Assembly (NCBI GenBank): GCA_021200775.1
Contig: JAJQGB010000009.1
Span: forward strand, 330,353-394,352
DNA length: 64,000 nucleotides
Direction: 5' to 3'
Origin: Oscillospiraceae bacterium
GTDB taxonomy: Bacteria > Bacillota > Clostridia > Oscillospirales > Ruminococcaceae
This document shows, piece after piece, positions 39,758 through 46,738 of this stretch (positions are counted from its first letter, which is position 1; each line of letters opens with the position of its first letter). The position numbers and the translations under genes were made by a program. The notes below the pieces were generated by a model. It was not told the origin of the DNA. It saw nothing but the letters and a program-made list of their open reading frames with translations, and did not search any database.

Positions 39758-41284
39758 TCACATTAGTGGTGAAAATACCTTCAGTACTGCTTGCAGAAGC
39801 TTGTACGGCGCTCCACGCTTGTTGAGCCACTCGACGGTGACCTCTTCGCTTTTGTTCATCGTCTCGATGAAGTCCGCCTCGGCGTCTTTGACACAGCTTG
39901 ACTTGTAAGTAAGAACGCAGTTCTCAAAGTGGAGATAGAAGCTTCTGAAGTCGAAGTTGGCGGTGCCTACAACGCACATCTTGCCGTCGGCACAGACGGT
40001 TTTGGCGTGGATGAAGCCGGGAGTGTATTCGTAGATTCTGACGCCGGAGTCAAGAAGTGTTCTGTAATTGGAACGGGTGACGGCAAAGACGGGCTTCTTG
40101 TCGGGAATCTTTGGTGTTATGATTCTCACGTCGACTCCGCTCTTTGCGGCGTGGCACAACGCCGTCATCATCTCGCCGTCAAGGATGAGATATGGCGTCA
40201 TTACATAGAGATTCTTCGTGGCACAGTTAATCATACCCATGTAGCAGAGCTCGACCGTCAGGTCGTCCGACGAAGGTCCGTCCGCAAAAGGCTGGACATA
40301 GCCGTCCGACTCGCACTTCTGGGTGCTTTGATAATCGGCATAGTCGACAGTCGATTCGCCACGGGAGTAGTGCCAGAGCTGAAGAAACGTCTCTGTCATT
40401 TTCGTGACGGCGTCGCCCTTTATCATGATGCCGGTGTCCTTCCAGTGCCCGAAGCGCTGGACTTCATTTATATATTCGTCCGCAAGGTTTATGCCGCCGG
40501 TGAAGGCAGTGTTCCCGTCGATAACGACAATCTTTCGGTGGTCTCTGTAGTTGAGGAACGTGTCCGGCGACGGTCGGATTCTATTGAATACCGACACGCT
40601 GAACCCGAGCGATTGAAGGTACTTCTCATAGTCCTTCGGAATCTTTGAAGCCGAGCCGAGGTCGTCATACATGAATCTCACTTCGACGCCTTCGGAGACC
40701 TTTTCTTTGAGGATATCGATAACCGAATCGAGCATCTTTCCGGGTTCGACGATGAAGTATTCTATGAATATGAATTTTTCAGCCCGGTTGAGCTCCCTCA
40801 GAAGCTGGGCATAGTACTCTTCACCGACGGAAAAGTATTTCGTGGAAGTATTTTTATAGACTGGAGCAAAAGCCGTCTCCTCGATGTATTTCATATTTTT
40901 CGCAATCTCCGGGTCTTCTTCGGCGATTTCTGAGATGTTATTTTCATCGGATGGCATTGTGTGCCGCATCATTTCCCGATAGTTCTTGAATCGTTTTCCA
41001 ATCCGACGGCTGTTTCTCGACTTTGAGAATATGAGATAAAGCGGTGTCCCGAAGATAGGGAAGATAAGCACTGTTATCGTCCATGCAAGCTTAAACGACG
41101 TGTTCATGTTTGAATTTGTGATATCAAGAGCTGCTATGATTGCAATCACAACTGACAGCGCATAGTACCATACAAACTTATTTGCAAGGTAGTTTACGAA
41201 GAAGAGAATAACTGCAAGTTGCAAGATAACCAGGAATCCTGCAACGAATATCTTTGACTGAAATAGTTTTGCGAACTTCCGCAT
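39758..41284 (-). CDS. cls: Cardiolipin synthase
   Basis: 508 aa. Two N-terminal spans after ILQLAVILFFVNYLANKFVW, a PLDc_N-like loop, and two HKD motifs: NYRDHRKIVVIDGNTAFTGG (about 230) and FIHAKTVCADGKMCVVGTAN (about 425). It joins two phosphatidylglycerol molecules to cardiolipin in the membrane. Ribosome-binding site AAAGGGGTGAACTC. The promoter overlaps a hairpin (41339-41394). Confidence 0.95.
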   Translation of the reverse strand: MRKFAKLFQSKIFVAGFLVILQLAVILFFVNYLANKFVWYYALSVVIAIIAALDITNSNMNTSFKLAWTITVLIFPIFGTPLYLIFSKSRNSRRIGKRFKNYREMMRHTMPSDENNISEIAEEDPEIAKNMKYIEETAFAPVYKNTSTKYFSVGEEYYAQLLRELNRAEKFIFIEYFIVEPGKMLDSVIDILKEKVSEGVEVRFMYDDLGSASKIPKDYEKYLQSLGFSVSVFNRIRPSPDTFLNYRDHRKIVVIDGNTAFTGGINLADEYINEVQRFGHWKDTGIMIKGDAVTKMTETFLQLWHYSRGESTVDYADYQSTQKCESDGYVQPFADGPSSDDLTVELCYMGMINCATKNLYVMTPYLILDGEMMTALCHAAKSGVDVRIITPKIPDKKPVFAVTRSNYRTLLDSGVRIYEYTPGFIHAKTVCADGKMCVVGTANFDFRSFYLHFENCVLTYKSSCVKDAEADFIETMNKSEEVTVEWLNKRGAPYKLLQAVLKVFSPLM

Positions 41285-41316
41285 GAGTTCACCCCTTTGA
41301 AAAAAGCTTTCCCATC

Positions 41317-41345
41317 ATTATACACCAAAATATTATTAATTTCAA
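41317..41345 (-). promoter_or_regulatory. cls promoter
   Basis: Minus strand TTGAAA (41340-41345), 17-nt spacer, TATAAT (41317-41322). The -35 hexamer lies in one arm of the inverted repeat 41339-41346/41387-41394. Confidence 0.8.
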
Positions 41346-41394
41346 CCCCCGACATTGGGACAATAACTCCTATCAGTCCTGTGGGTGTTGAAAT
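41339..41394. repeat. Inverted repeat over the cls -35 region
   Basis: ATTTCAAC (41339-41346) and GTTGAAAT (41387-41394), extended by CCC/GGG after one mismatch. A DNA-level operator or a relic element; no ORF. Confidence 0.5.
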
Positions 41395-41438
41395 AGTTAC
41401 AACTCGGTTACAACTGGGTGACAGTTTTAAAAACCTCA

Positions 41439-41467
41439 TTGACAACTTGGAGTTCTGTTGGTAAAAT
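41439..41467 (+). promoter_or_regulatory. Promoter of the PASTA pseudokinase gene
   Basis: TTGACA (41439-41444), 17-nt spacer, TAAAAT (41462-41467). Confidence 0.8.
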
Positions 41468-41522
41468 AATATCATGTATCATGATGGACTCGTATAGGAG
41501 CCTGAAAGGAACGAATCAGTTA

Positions 41523-43295
41523 ATGAGTGAGTATAAAATGCTGTGCATGGGCTGTATGGAGCCTTTGATGGAGGGTCAGGATGTCTGCCCGAATTGCGGA
41601 CTGAGCGTGACCGCCGGAAATCTGCCTTCCTATCTTCAGCCCAAGACAGTTTTGGATTCGAGATATATTGTAGGGAAGCTTATAAAGAGTAACGGCGAGT
41701 CAGCTTCCTATATAGGATACGACAACACAGAATCCGTTAAAGTTACTATAAAAGAATATATGCCCGACGTCATCTGCAAGAGAGCGCCCGGCGGGACAGA
41801 GCTCATCGTCGACCAGAACTATGTCGTCCAGTATAAGAACTACATGTCCGAGTTCGCCGAGCTCAACAAGTCTCTGGCAAGACTCAGGACGATGTCCCAT
41901 ATCGTTGCACCGACCGATATGTTCACAGCGAATAACACCGTCTATGCGGTTTTCCCGCATGTTGAGGGAATAACCCTCCGGCAATACTTGCAGGATAACG
42001 CAGGCGAATTAAGCTGGGACCAGGTCAAAAAGCTCTTCCCACCATTACTTACAACTCTGGCGTGCATACATAACGCCGGAATTTTGCACAGAGGAATCTG
42101 CCTCGACAACATCATCGTCACCGACCATAATGAGCTCATGCTCACCGGCTTCGCAATCCCCGAGATACGTACTGTCAATACCGATTTGGCGCCCGAGCTT
42201 TATGACGGCTTCTCCGCTCCCGAGCAGTATTCTGCAAGCGAGTGGGAAGGAACGTGGACGGATGTCTATGCCGTGGCGGCAGTAATGTATCGGCTATTGA
42301 CCGGCTGTATGCCTCCAGAGCCGATGTCCCGAATCGGCAACGACTCCCTTATGGAGCCAAATAAGATTAATCCTCATGTTCCTGCCAATGTCTCAAAGGT
42401 AATAACTCAGGCTATGCGCCTTTCCTGCGAGCAGAGAATCCAGACGATAACCGACTTTGTAACCAAGCTTTTCGACCAGCCGAGCTACATGACTCAGCTT
42501 CCCCGTGGCGCTACCCAGACAATCCCGATTCAGGATACGAATAAAGACAGGCGTCAGGACACCAAAAAGAAGAAAAAGAAGAAGGGTAATGGCGGCAATA
42601 TCGCAATGATAATCGGTGCGATACTTCTCGTCGCAATCGTCGTAGCGGCGTTTCTGGCACTGATTTCGATGCTTCTTCCCGAAAGTTCGAGCGACACCGA
42701 AACCACAACCGCTTCAACCTCCGCAACCACAACAGCGGCATCGGTGACAACTGCGGCAACCTCCGAGACAGAGGTAACCGACGTCACAACCGTATCCGAA
42801 GAAACTACAACCACAACCGCAACAAGCGGAACTCTCTTCGTAATGCCCAACCTCGTAGGCAAGAAATACACCTCCGTTGCCGAGAGCGACACATGGAAGG
42901 GAAGACTCGAATTTGAAGTAATCTATGATTACTCGGACGAGTACGAGCGCGGATATATCTATGACCAGGATATCCCCGAAGGCACCGACCTCTATCCAGT
43001 GACAACCGTCAAGCTCTATGTCAGCCAGGGTCTCGCAGTTGTTGAAATCCCCGACTACATGAATGAATATGGCGCCAGAATGACGAAGGAAGAGTACGTC
43101 GCACTCCTCGACGAGCTCAACATCAAGTATGAGTGCAGAGACGTCGAAACTCCCGACACGCTTTCCGGCTACGTTATGGATGTTTACTGTGCACAGACCG
43201 GCGATGGTGTCGGCGGCGAGATAAATGTCAAGGACGGCAACACACTTTATGTCGACATATCGGTATTTTCACCTATGGTTGATGCGGTAGGATAG
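41523..43295 (+). CDS. Zinc ribbon - pseudokinase - membrane span - PASTA protein, 590 aa
   Basis: In order: an N-terminal zinc ribbon (CMGCMEPLMEGQDVCPNCG, residues 8-26); a Ser/Thr kinase-like domain (45-320); a Lys-rich stretch; a membrane span (MIIGAILLVAIVVAAFLALI, about 360-385); a Thr/Ser linker; and PASTA-like domains at 440-505 (MPNLVGKKYTS) and 510-580. The ATP lysine is kept (VTIKEYMP), but the HRD box reads HRG (189-191, no catalytic Asp) and the DFG box reads TGF (208-210, no metal Asp). It should be catalytically dead and may sense muropeptides and signal by binding. Start ATG 41523; an earlier frame extension lies inside the promoter. Confidence 0.85.
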   Translation: MSEYKMLCMGCMEPLMEGQDVCPNCGLSVTAGNLPSYLQPKTVLDSRYIVGKLIKSNGESASYIGYDNTESVKVTIKEYMPDVICKRAPGGTELIVDQNYVVQYKNYMSEFAELNKSLARLRTMSHIVAPTDMFTANNTVYAVFPHVEGITLRQYLQDNAGELSWDQVKKLFPPLLTTLACIHNAGILHRGICLDNIIVTDHNELMLTGFAIPEIRTVNTDLAPELYDGFSAPEQYSASEWEGTWTDVYAVAAVMYRLLTGCMPPEPMSRIGNDSLMEPNKINPHVPANVSKVITQAMRLSCEQRIQTITDFVTKLFDQPSYMTQLPRGATQTIPIQDTNKDRRQDTKKKKKKKGNGGNIAMIIGAILLVAIVVAAFLALISMLLPESSSDTETTTASTSATTTAASVTTAATSETEVTDVTTVSEETTTTTATSGTLFVMPNLVGKKYTSVAESDTWKGRLEFEVIYDYSDEYERGYIYDQDIPEGTDLYPVTTVKLYVSQGLAVVEIPDYMNEYGARMTKEEYVALLDELNIKYECRDVETPDTLSGYVMDVYCAQTGDGVGGEINVKDGNTLYVDISVFSPMVDAVG

Positions 43296-43390
43296 TGCCA
43301 GAAATTACTCACAGTATAGTTTGAAACTGCGGACAAAAAGCTAAAATAATCCCGCAGGAAATATGATTTTGTACAGAATATCGGCTTGAT

Positions 43391-43415
43391 ACGCACCTTT
43401 TTTTGGTGCGTATTT
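43391..43415 (+). terminator. Terminator after the pseudokinase gene
   Basis: ACGCACC (43391-43397) / GGTGCGT (43405-43411) then ATTTT; the loop is a T-run. Confidence 0.75.
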
Positions 43416-43428
43416 TGGCGCAAAATGA

Positions 43429-43457
43429 TTGACATCTCGCTCGTAAAATGGTATTCT
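43429..43457 (+). promoter_or_regulatory. pfkA promoter
   Basis: TTGACA (43429-43434), 17-nt spacer, TATTCT (43452-43457). It leaves a 5' leader of about 165 nt, which contains a GAAGCG/CGCTTC hairpin. Confidence 0.7.
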
Positions 43458-43629
43458 ATAAAGTGATAATACGTCTGTGAAGCGGCTTTATCGCTTCGAG
43501 ATTGTCACATGCCCGGATGAATATTTCCAAAAATATTGTGATGATATAAATATTTTCACCGATTTTGGAGAGACTCAGTCTGCGCAATACAATATTAAAT
43601 TTGCTTTGAATTGTTTTGGAGGTACTTGT

Positions 43630-44592
43630 ATGTCAAGAACAATCGGAATACTTACAAGCGGAGGAGACGCTCCCGGAATGAACGCCGCAATAAGAGCGGT
43701 AGTAAGAGCTTCTATAGCCAAGGGCTTCAAAGCCGTCGGCATCAGAAGAGGATATCAGGGTCTTATCGACGGCGATATGTACGAAATGAACGCAAGAGAC
43801 GTTTCGGATATCGTCCAGAGAGGCGGCACGATTCTCTACACTGCAAGAAGCAAGAAGTTCATGACTGAGGAAGGTCTGGATATAGCTAAGGAGAACTGCG
43901 ACAAGTTCGGAATCGACAGCCTTGTCTGCATCGGTGGTGACGGAACCTTCAGAGGTGCATTGGACCTTTCAAAGAAGGGTGTAAAGTGCATCGGAATTCC
44001 CGGCACAATCGACAACGATATCGCCTGCACCGATTACACAATCGGCTTCGATACCGCACTCAACACCGCACTCGGTATGATTGATAAAATCAAGGACACC
44101 GAGATGTCCCACAGCCGTTGCTCAGTAGTTGAGGTTATGGGTAGACGTGCCGGTCATATCGCCGTAAACGTCGGCGTTGCAACCGGAGCTACCGAAGTAA
44201 TCACCGTCGAAAAGGAATTCAACCTTGCTGAAACCTGCGCTAAGATGTTAGAGCAGAAGAAGACCGGCAAGCGCCACTTCGAAATAGTTGTCGCCGAAGG
44301 CGTCGGACATTCCGATGACATCGGTTCTTACATCCAGGAGCACACCGGAATCGAGACAAGAGTCACAATTTTGGGACATGTTCAGAGAGGCGGAGCACCG
44401 ACTTGCACCGACAGAGTAATGGCTGCAAGAATGGGTTGCTATGCCGTTGACCTTCTCGCAAACGGTCTTTCAAACAGAGTCGTCGCCTTAAAGAACGGTC
44501 ACCTCGTCGATTACGATATTGTCGAGGCTCTCGGAATGAGAAAGAACTACGACGAGCACTTACATATGCTCCTCAGCGACCTTTCTCTTTAA
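43630..44592 (+). CDS. pfkA: 6-phosphofructokinase (ATP-dependent)
   Basis: 320 aa, group A bacterial PFK. IGILTSGGDAPGMNAAIRAV, CIGGDGTFRGALDLSKKG (ATP site, GGDGT), the catalytic PGTIDNDIACTDYTIGFDTA (Asp of TIDND), VEVMGRRAGHIAV and LGHVQRGGAPTCTDRVMAAR. Committed step of glycolysis. Start ATG 43630, 9 nt after GGAGG; upstream frame to 43477 is leader. Downstream is a repeat-filled gap. Confidence 0.97.
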   Translation: MSRTIGILTSGGDAPGMNAAIRAVVRASIAKGFKAVGIRRGYQGLIDGDMYEMNARDVSDIVQRGGTILYTARSKKFMTEEGLDIAKENCDKFGIDSLVCIGGDGTFRGALDLSKKGVKCIGIPGTIDNDIACTDYTIGFDTALNTALGMIDKIKDTEMSHSRCSVVEVMGRRAGHIAVNVGVATGATEVITVEKEFNLAETCAKMLEQKKTGKRHFEIVVAEGVGHSDDIGSYIQEHTGIETRVTILGHVQRGGAPTCTDRVMAARMGCYAVDLLANGLSNRVVALKNGHLVDYDIVEALGMRKNYDEHLHMLLSDLSL

Positions 44593-44614
44593 TCCCATCA
44601 ACCCCAAAAGAGTA

Positions 44615-44693
44615 GAAAACCGAGCGTTATAGTGCCACAGGAACGGGGAGTTGTCCTGCGGACGAAATGGTTTAGCCCTGCGGTTCGGTTTTC
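44615..44693. other. Large hairpin-forming intergenic element after pfkA
   Basis: GAAAACCGA (44615-44623) pairs perfectly with TCGGTTTTC (44685-44693) around 61 nt that hold two direct CCTGCGG copies and a CAGG/CCTG hairpin. No ORF. It may be a terminator region, a dispersed repeat or a small RNA; only the pairing is certain. Confidence 0.45.
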
Positions 44694-44715
44694 GCATCCC
44701 GCTTATTTGTGCACA

Positions 44716-44796
44716 CAGTTCGTAAACGAACTGACAAGTTTGCAAGCAAACTTGACGGTTTAGTAAACAGAGCTGACAGATTCACAAGCGAATCTG
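44716..44796. repeat. Tandem array of four mini-hairpins
   Basis: Perfect short hairpins follow each other with TGAC or CTGA between: CAGTTCGT/ACGAACTG (44716-44733), AAGTTTGC/GCAAACTT (44736-44753), GTTTA/TAAAC (44758-44768), CAGATTC/GAATCTG (44777-44796). Stem sequences differ; architecture repeats. Confidence 0.75.
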
Positions 44797-44816
44797 AGGA
44801 CTGGCAAATACAAAAT

Positions 44817-44858
44817 AATCCTTCTGCACTTGTAAGTCATTAAAAGTGTAGGAGGATT
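44817..44858 (+). promoter_or_regulatory. Hairpin that buries the ribosome-binding site of the FolT-like gene
   Basis: A 15-bp stem without mismatch (two G-U pairs), 44817-44831 with 44844-44858, loop of 12 nt. The 3' arm contains AGGAGG, the ribosome-binding site 8 nt before ATG 44864. It should block translation unless opened, as in riboswitch or thermosensor expression platforms. Confidence 0.7.
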
Positions 44859-44863
44859 TTATT

Positions 44864-45646
44864 ATGAAAGGATTTTTCAACTTATTCGTCCGCTCTGCAA
44901 AAGAGCTTAAAAGTGTCCGCAATCTGTGCGTCATCGCAATGCTGATTGCTTTAGACCTTGTTCTGAAGCTTACAATCAGCATCAAAATCTCGAATTACAT
45001 GACAATCTCGTTCGCCTTCATCGCAATGGCGGCGATAGGAATGTTATACGGACCAACAGTCGGATTCACCGCTGGAATGATAACCGATATCTTAGGCTAC
45101 ATCATCAAGCCGGACGGTGCATTTGACATCCGCTTCACACTCATTGAAGCCCTAGGCGGACTTCTTTACGGACTGTTCCTCTATAACGCTAAAAACGACA
45201 AGTGGCTTATAGTCAGAATCGTCTCCGCCAAAGCAACGGTAATCGTAATCTGCAACCTGCTACTTACAAACTGGGCAATCTCAGCCCTCTACGGAAGTGG
45301 CTTCATGGCAATCTTGCCGGCAAGAATCATAAAGAATCTGGCGCAGTTCCCAGTTGACGTAATTCTCCTTTCAATCTTCCTGCCACTTGTCCTGAAAGCG
45401 TATAACAGTGCGTTCAAGGGCGCTAGAACGATTGACGAGAACCTGATTTTCAGCGACGAGAATTTCATCCACGGAATGACCTATGTCGTCTGCCTTCTCA
45501 TTCTCCTCATCGGTTGCACCGGAATCGTCGCACAGTACTTAAAGAACAAGAACGACGACCAGAGCGATTTGATAGAAGCCCAGCAGGAGGAAATCGATTA
45601 TCTCTACGATATCTTGGAGATAGAAAAGCCAGTTTCGGCTGAATAA
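44864..45646 (+). CDS. folT: ECF transporter S component, folate type (FolT-like), 260 aa
   Basis: Starts with the family-typical FVRSAAELKS-like FVRSAKELKSVRNLCVIAML, then six spans including GMLYGPTVGFTAGMITDILG and FDIRFTLIEALGGLLYGLFL. A C-terminal cytoplasmic helix region and a seventh span (VCLLILLIGCTGIVAQYL) extend it to 260 residues, longer than the usual 170-230. It would deliver folate with a shared EcfAAT module elsewhere. Translation is probably controlled by the hairpin that covers its ribosome-binding site. The substrate is inferred from family likeness only. Confidence 0.75.
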   Translation: MKGFFNLFVRSAKELKSVRNLCVIAMLIALDLVLKLTISIKISNYMTISFAFIAMAAIGMLYGPTVGFTAGMITDILGYIIKPDGAFDIRFTLIEALGGLLYGLFLYNAKNDKWLIVRIVSAKATVIVICNLLLTNWAISALYGSGFMAILPARIIKNLAQFPVDVILLSIFLPLVLKAYNSAFKGARTIDENLIFSDENFIHGMTYVVCLLILLIGCTGIVAQYLKNKNDDQSDLIEAQQEEIDYLYDILEIEKPVSAE

Positions 45647-45650
45647 AAAA

Positions 45651-45682
45651 ATCGTCGGGTTCATCGCCCGACGATATTTTTT
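45651..45682. terminator. Bidirectional terminator
   Basis: ATCGTCGGG (45651-45659) / CCCGACGAT (45667-45675), T-run on the right and A-run on the left; serves two converging genes. Confidence 0.9.
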
Positions 45683-45685
45683 TAT

Positions 45686-46219
45686 TCAGAATTCATCAAC
45701 CTCATACGCATATTCGCCGTTCTCAAACTTGTGAAGATAAATCCTCCTCGCAATAACGTATGTGAGAATACAGAGCGCAACCCAGAAGATTGTTCCAAGC
45801 AGTGCATACACTTCAAGCTGTTCGCTTACAAACGACAGCCAGTAGCTCGTGAAGTAAAGCTGAGTAATGGCTTCAATTGCCAGCTCTTCTTTCAGGTATC
45901 CCGCCACTATTGCCGGAATGTAGTAGATAATCCCGGTGGCGAGCATGACGATTGTCACGAACAGCGGTCTGTAATCTCTGTAAGCCGTGTGCCTCTTGGC
46001 GTCGTCAGCAAAAAGTGCTATTAACATAATTGCAGGAATGATGCAGGACAAAAGGCTCAGAAGCTCCTCGTTGTCATAAAGCCGAAGTCTCGGAATCAGC
46101 GTCCCGACAACGCCTAAAACAGCCGTCCTTCCAATGATTACTCCGAAAATGGTTATTGCCCAGAACAACCCAAACCGTGCAAGCGAATATAGTAAATCCT
46201 TCAAGGAATCTCTTTCCAT
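45686..46219 (-). CDS. Membrane protein of unknown family, 177 aa
   Basis: About five spans (FGLFWAITIFGVIIGRTAVL, LLSCIIPAIMLIALFA, FVTIVMLATGIIYYIPAIVA, then YALLGTIFWVALCILTYVIA), with a charged tail ending YAYEVDEF. Strong ribosome-binding site GGAGG 7 nt before ATG. No motif known to me; single-gene unit. Confidence 0.75.
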   Translation of the reverse strand: MERDSLKDLLYSLARFGLFWAITIFGVIIGRTAVLGVVGTLIPRLRLYDNEELLSLLSCIIPAIMLIALFADDAKRHTAYRDYRPLFVTIVMLATGIIYYIPAIVAGYLKEELAIEAITQLYFTSYWLSFVSEQLEVYALLGTIFWVALCILTYVIARRIYLHKFENGEYAYEVDEF

Positions 46220-46306
46220 ATAACATCCTCCAAAAATAAGAGCCGAAGTTTTTGCTTCTTATATTATCGCCTATTTTGAGTCTTTTGTCAAGAGAATTTG
46301 AGTATC

Positions 46307-46340
46307 AAAAACGCCCCGCTGTTTCTGAGCGAGGCGTTTT
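46307..46340 (-). terminator. Terminator of the cysteine-rich peptide gene
   Basis: On the minus strand AAAACGCC.CGCT/AGCG.GGCGTTTT with a short loop, followed by TTTTTGATAC. Confidence 0.8.
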
Positions 46341-46371
46341 TTGTTCAGTTCATCCATCGGACGAACTGTTG

Positions 46372-46506
46372 TCAGCATCCACAGCTGTTGCAGCTATTGC
46401 AGCTGTCACAACTATTGCATCCGCAGTTGCCGCCCACGGCAAAGAGGATGATGAGGATGAGGATTATAATCCACCAGTATCCGCTAAAGCAAGATGAGCA
46501 ATTCAT
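46372..46506 (-). CDS. Cysteine-rich single-span peptide (YjcZ-like topology), 44 aa
   Basis: ATG at 46506 follows AAAGGAGACATACTA. The peptide is MNCSSCFSGYWW, a pure hydrophobic span (IIILILIILFAVGG), then a tail NCGCNSCDSCNSCNSCGC: ten Cys in 44 residues, eight of them in an N-S-C repeat. A GY start and one hydrophobic span recall YjcZ-type sporulation peptides; the Cys tail is different and could bind metal or cross-link. It ends in a good terminator. No signal peptide cleavage site is evident. Confidence 0.7.
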   Translation of the reverse strand: MNCSSCFSGYWWIIILILIILFAVGGNCGCNSCDSCNSCNSCGC

Positions 46507-46738
46507 TAGTATGTCTCCTTTAAGAAGTATTAAAGCAATCGACTTGCTTATAGTTCAGTGTATTCGGGACTCAGAAATGTGTTACTGTTTATTGTCCCAG
46601 AGGCATATCTTTAAAATGTCGGTTCTGTATTCGCGGCGTAAGACTTATAGCGCCGTGAATCGCCGACGGCGAATGAATAACAGAGCGGAAATCTGCCAAA
46701 GCTTGTATAGAATAAAAGCGATAGTGAGGCTAATTACA

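Noticed and set aside
44716-44796. Possible CRISPR array
   Set aside because: The units are short palindromes with different sequences and no constant repeat or 30-nt spacers; no cas genes are nearby.
46252-46497. 81-aa rightward ORF and a 147-codon upstream extension of the clp gene
   Set aside because: They overlap the cysteine-rich peptide gene and its terminator on the other strand; homology of Clp starts only at GTG 46739, which has its own ribosome-binding site.
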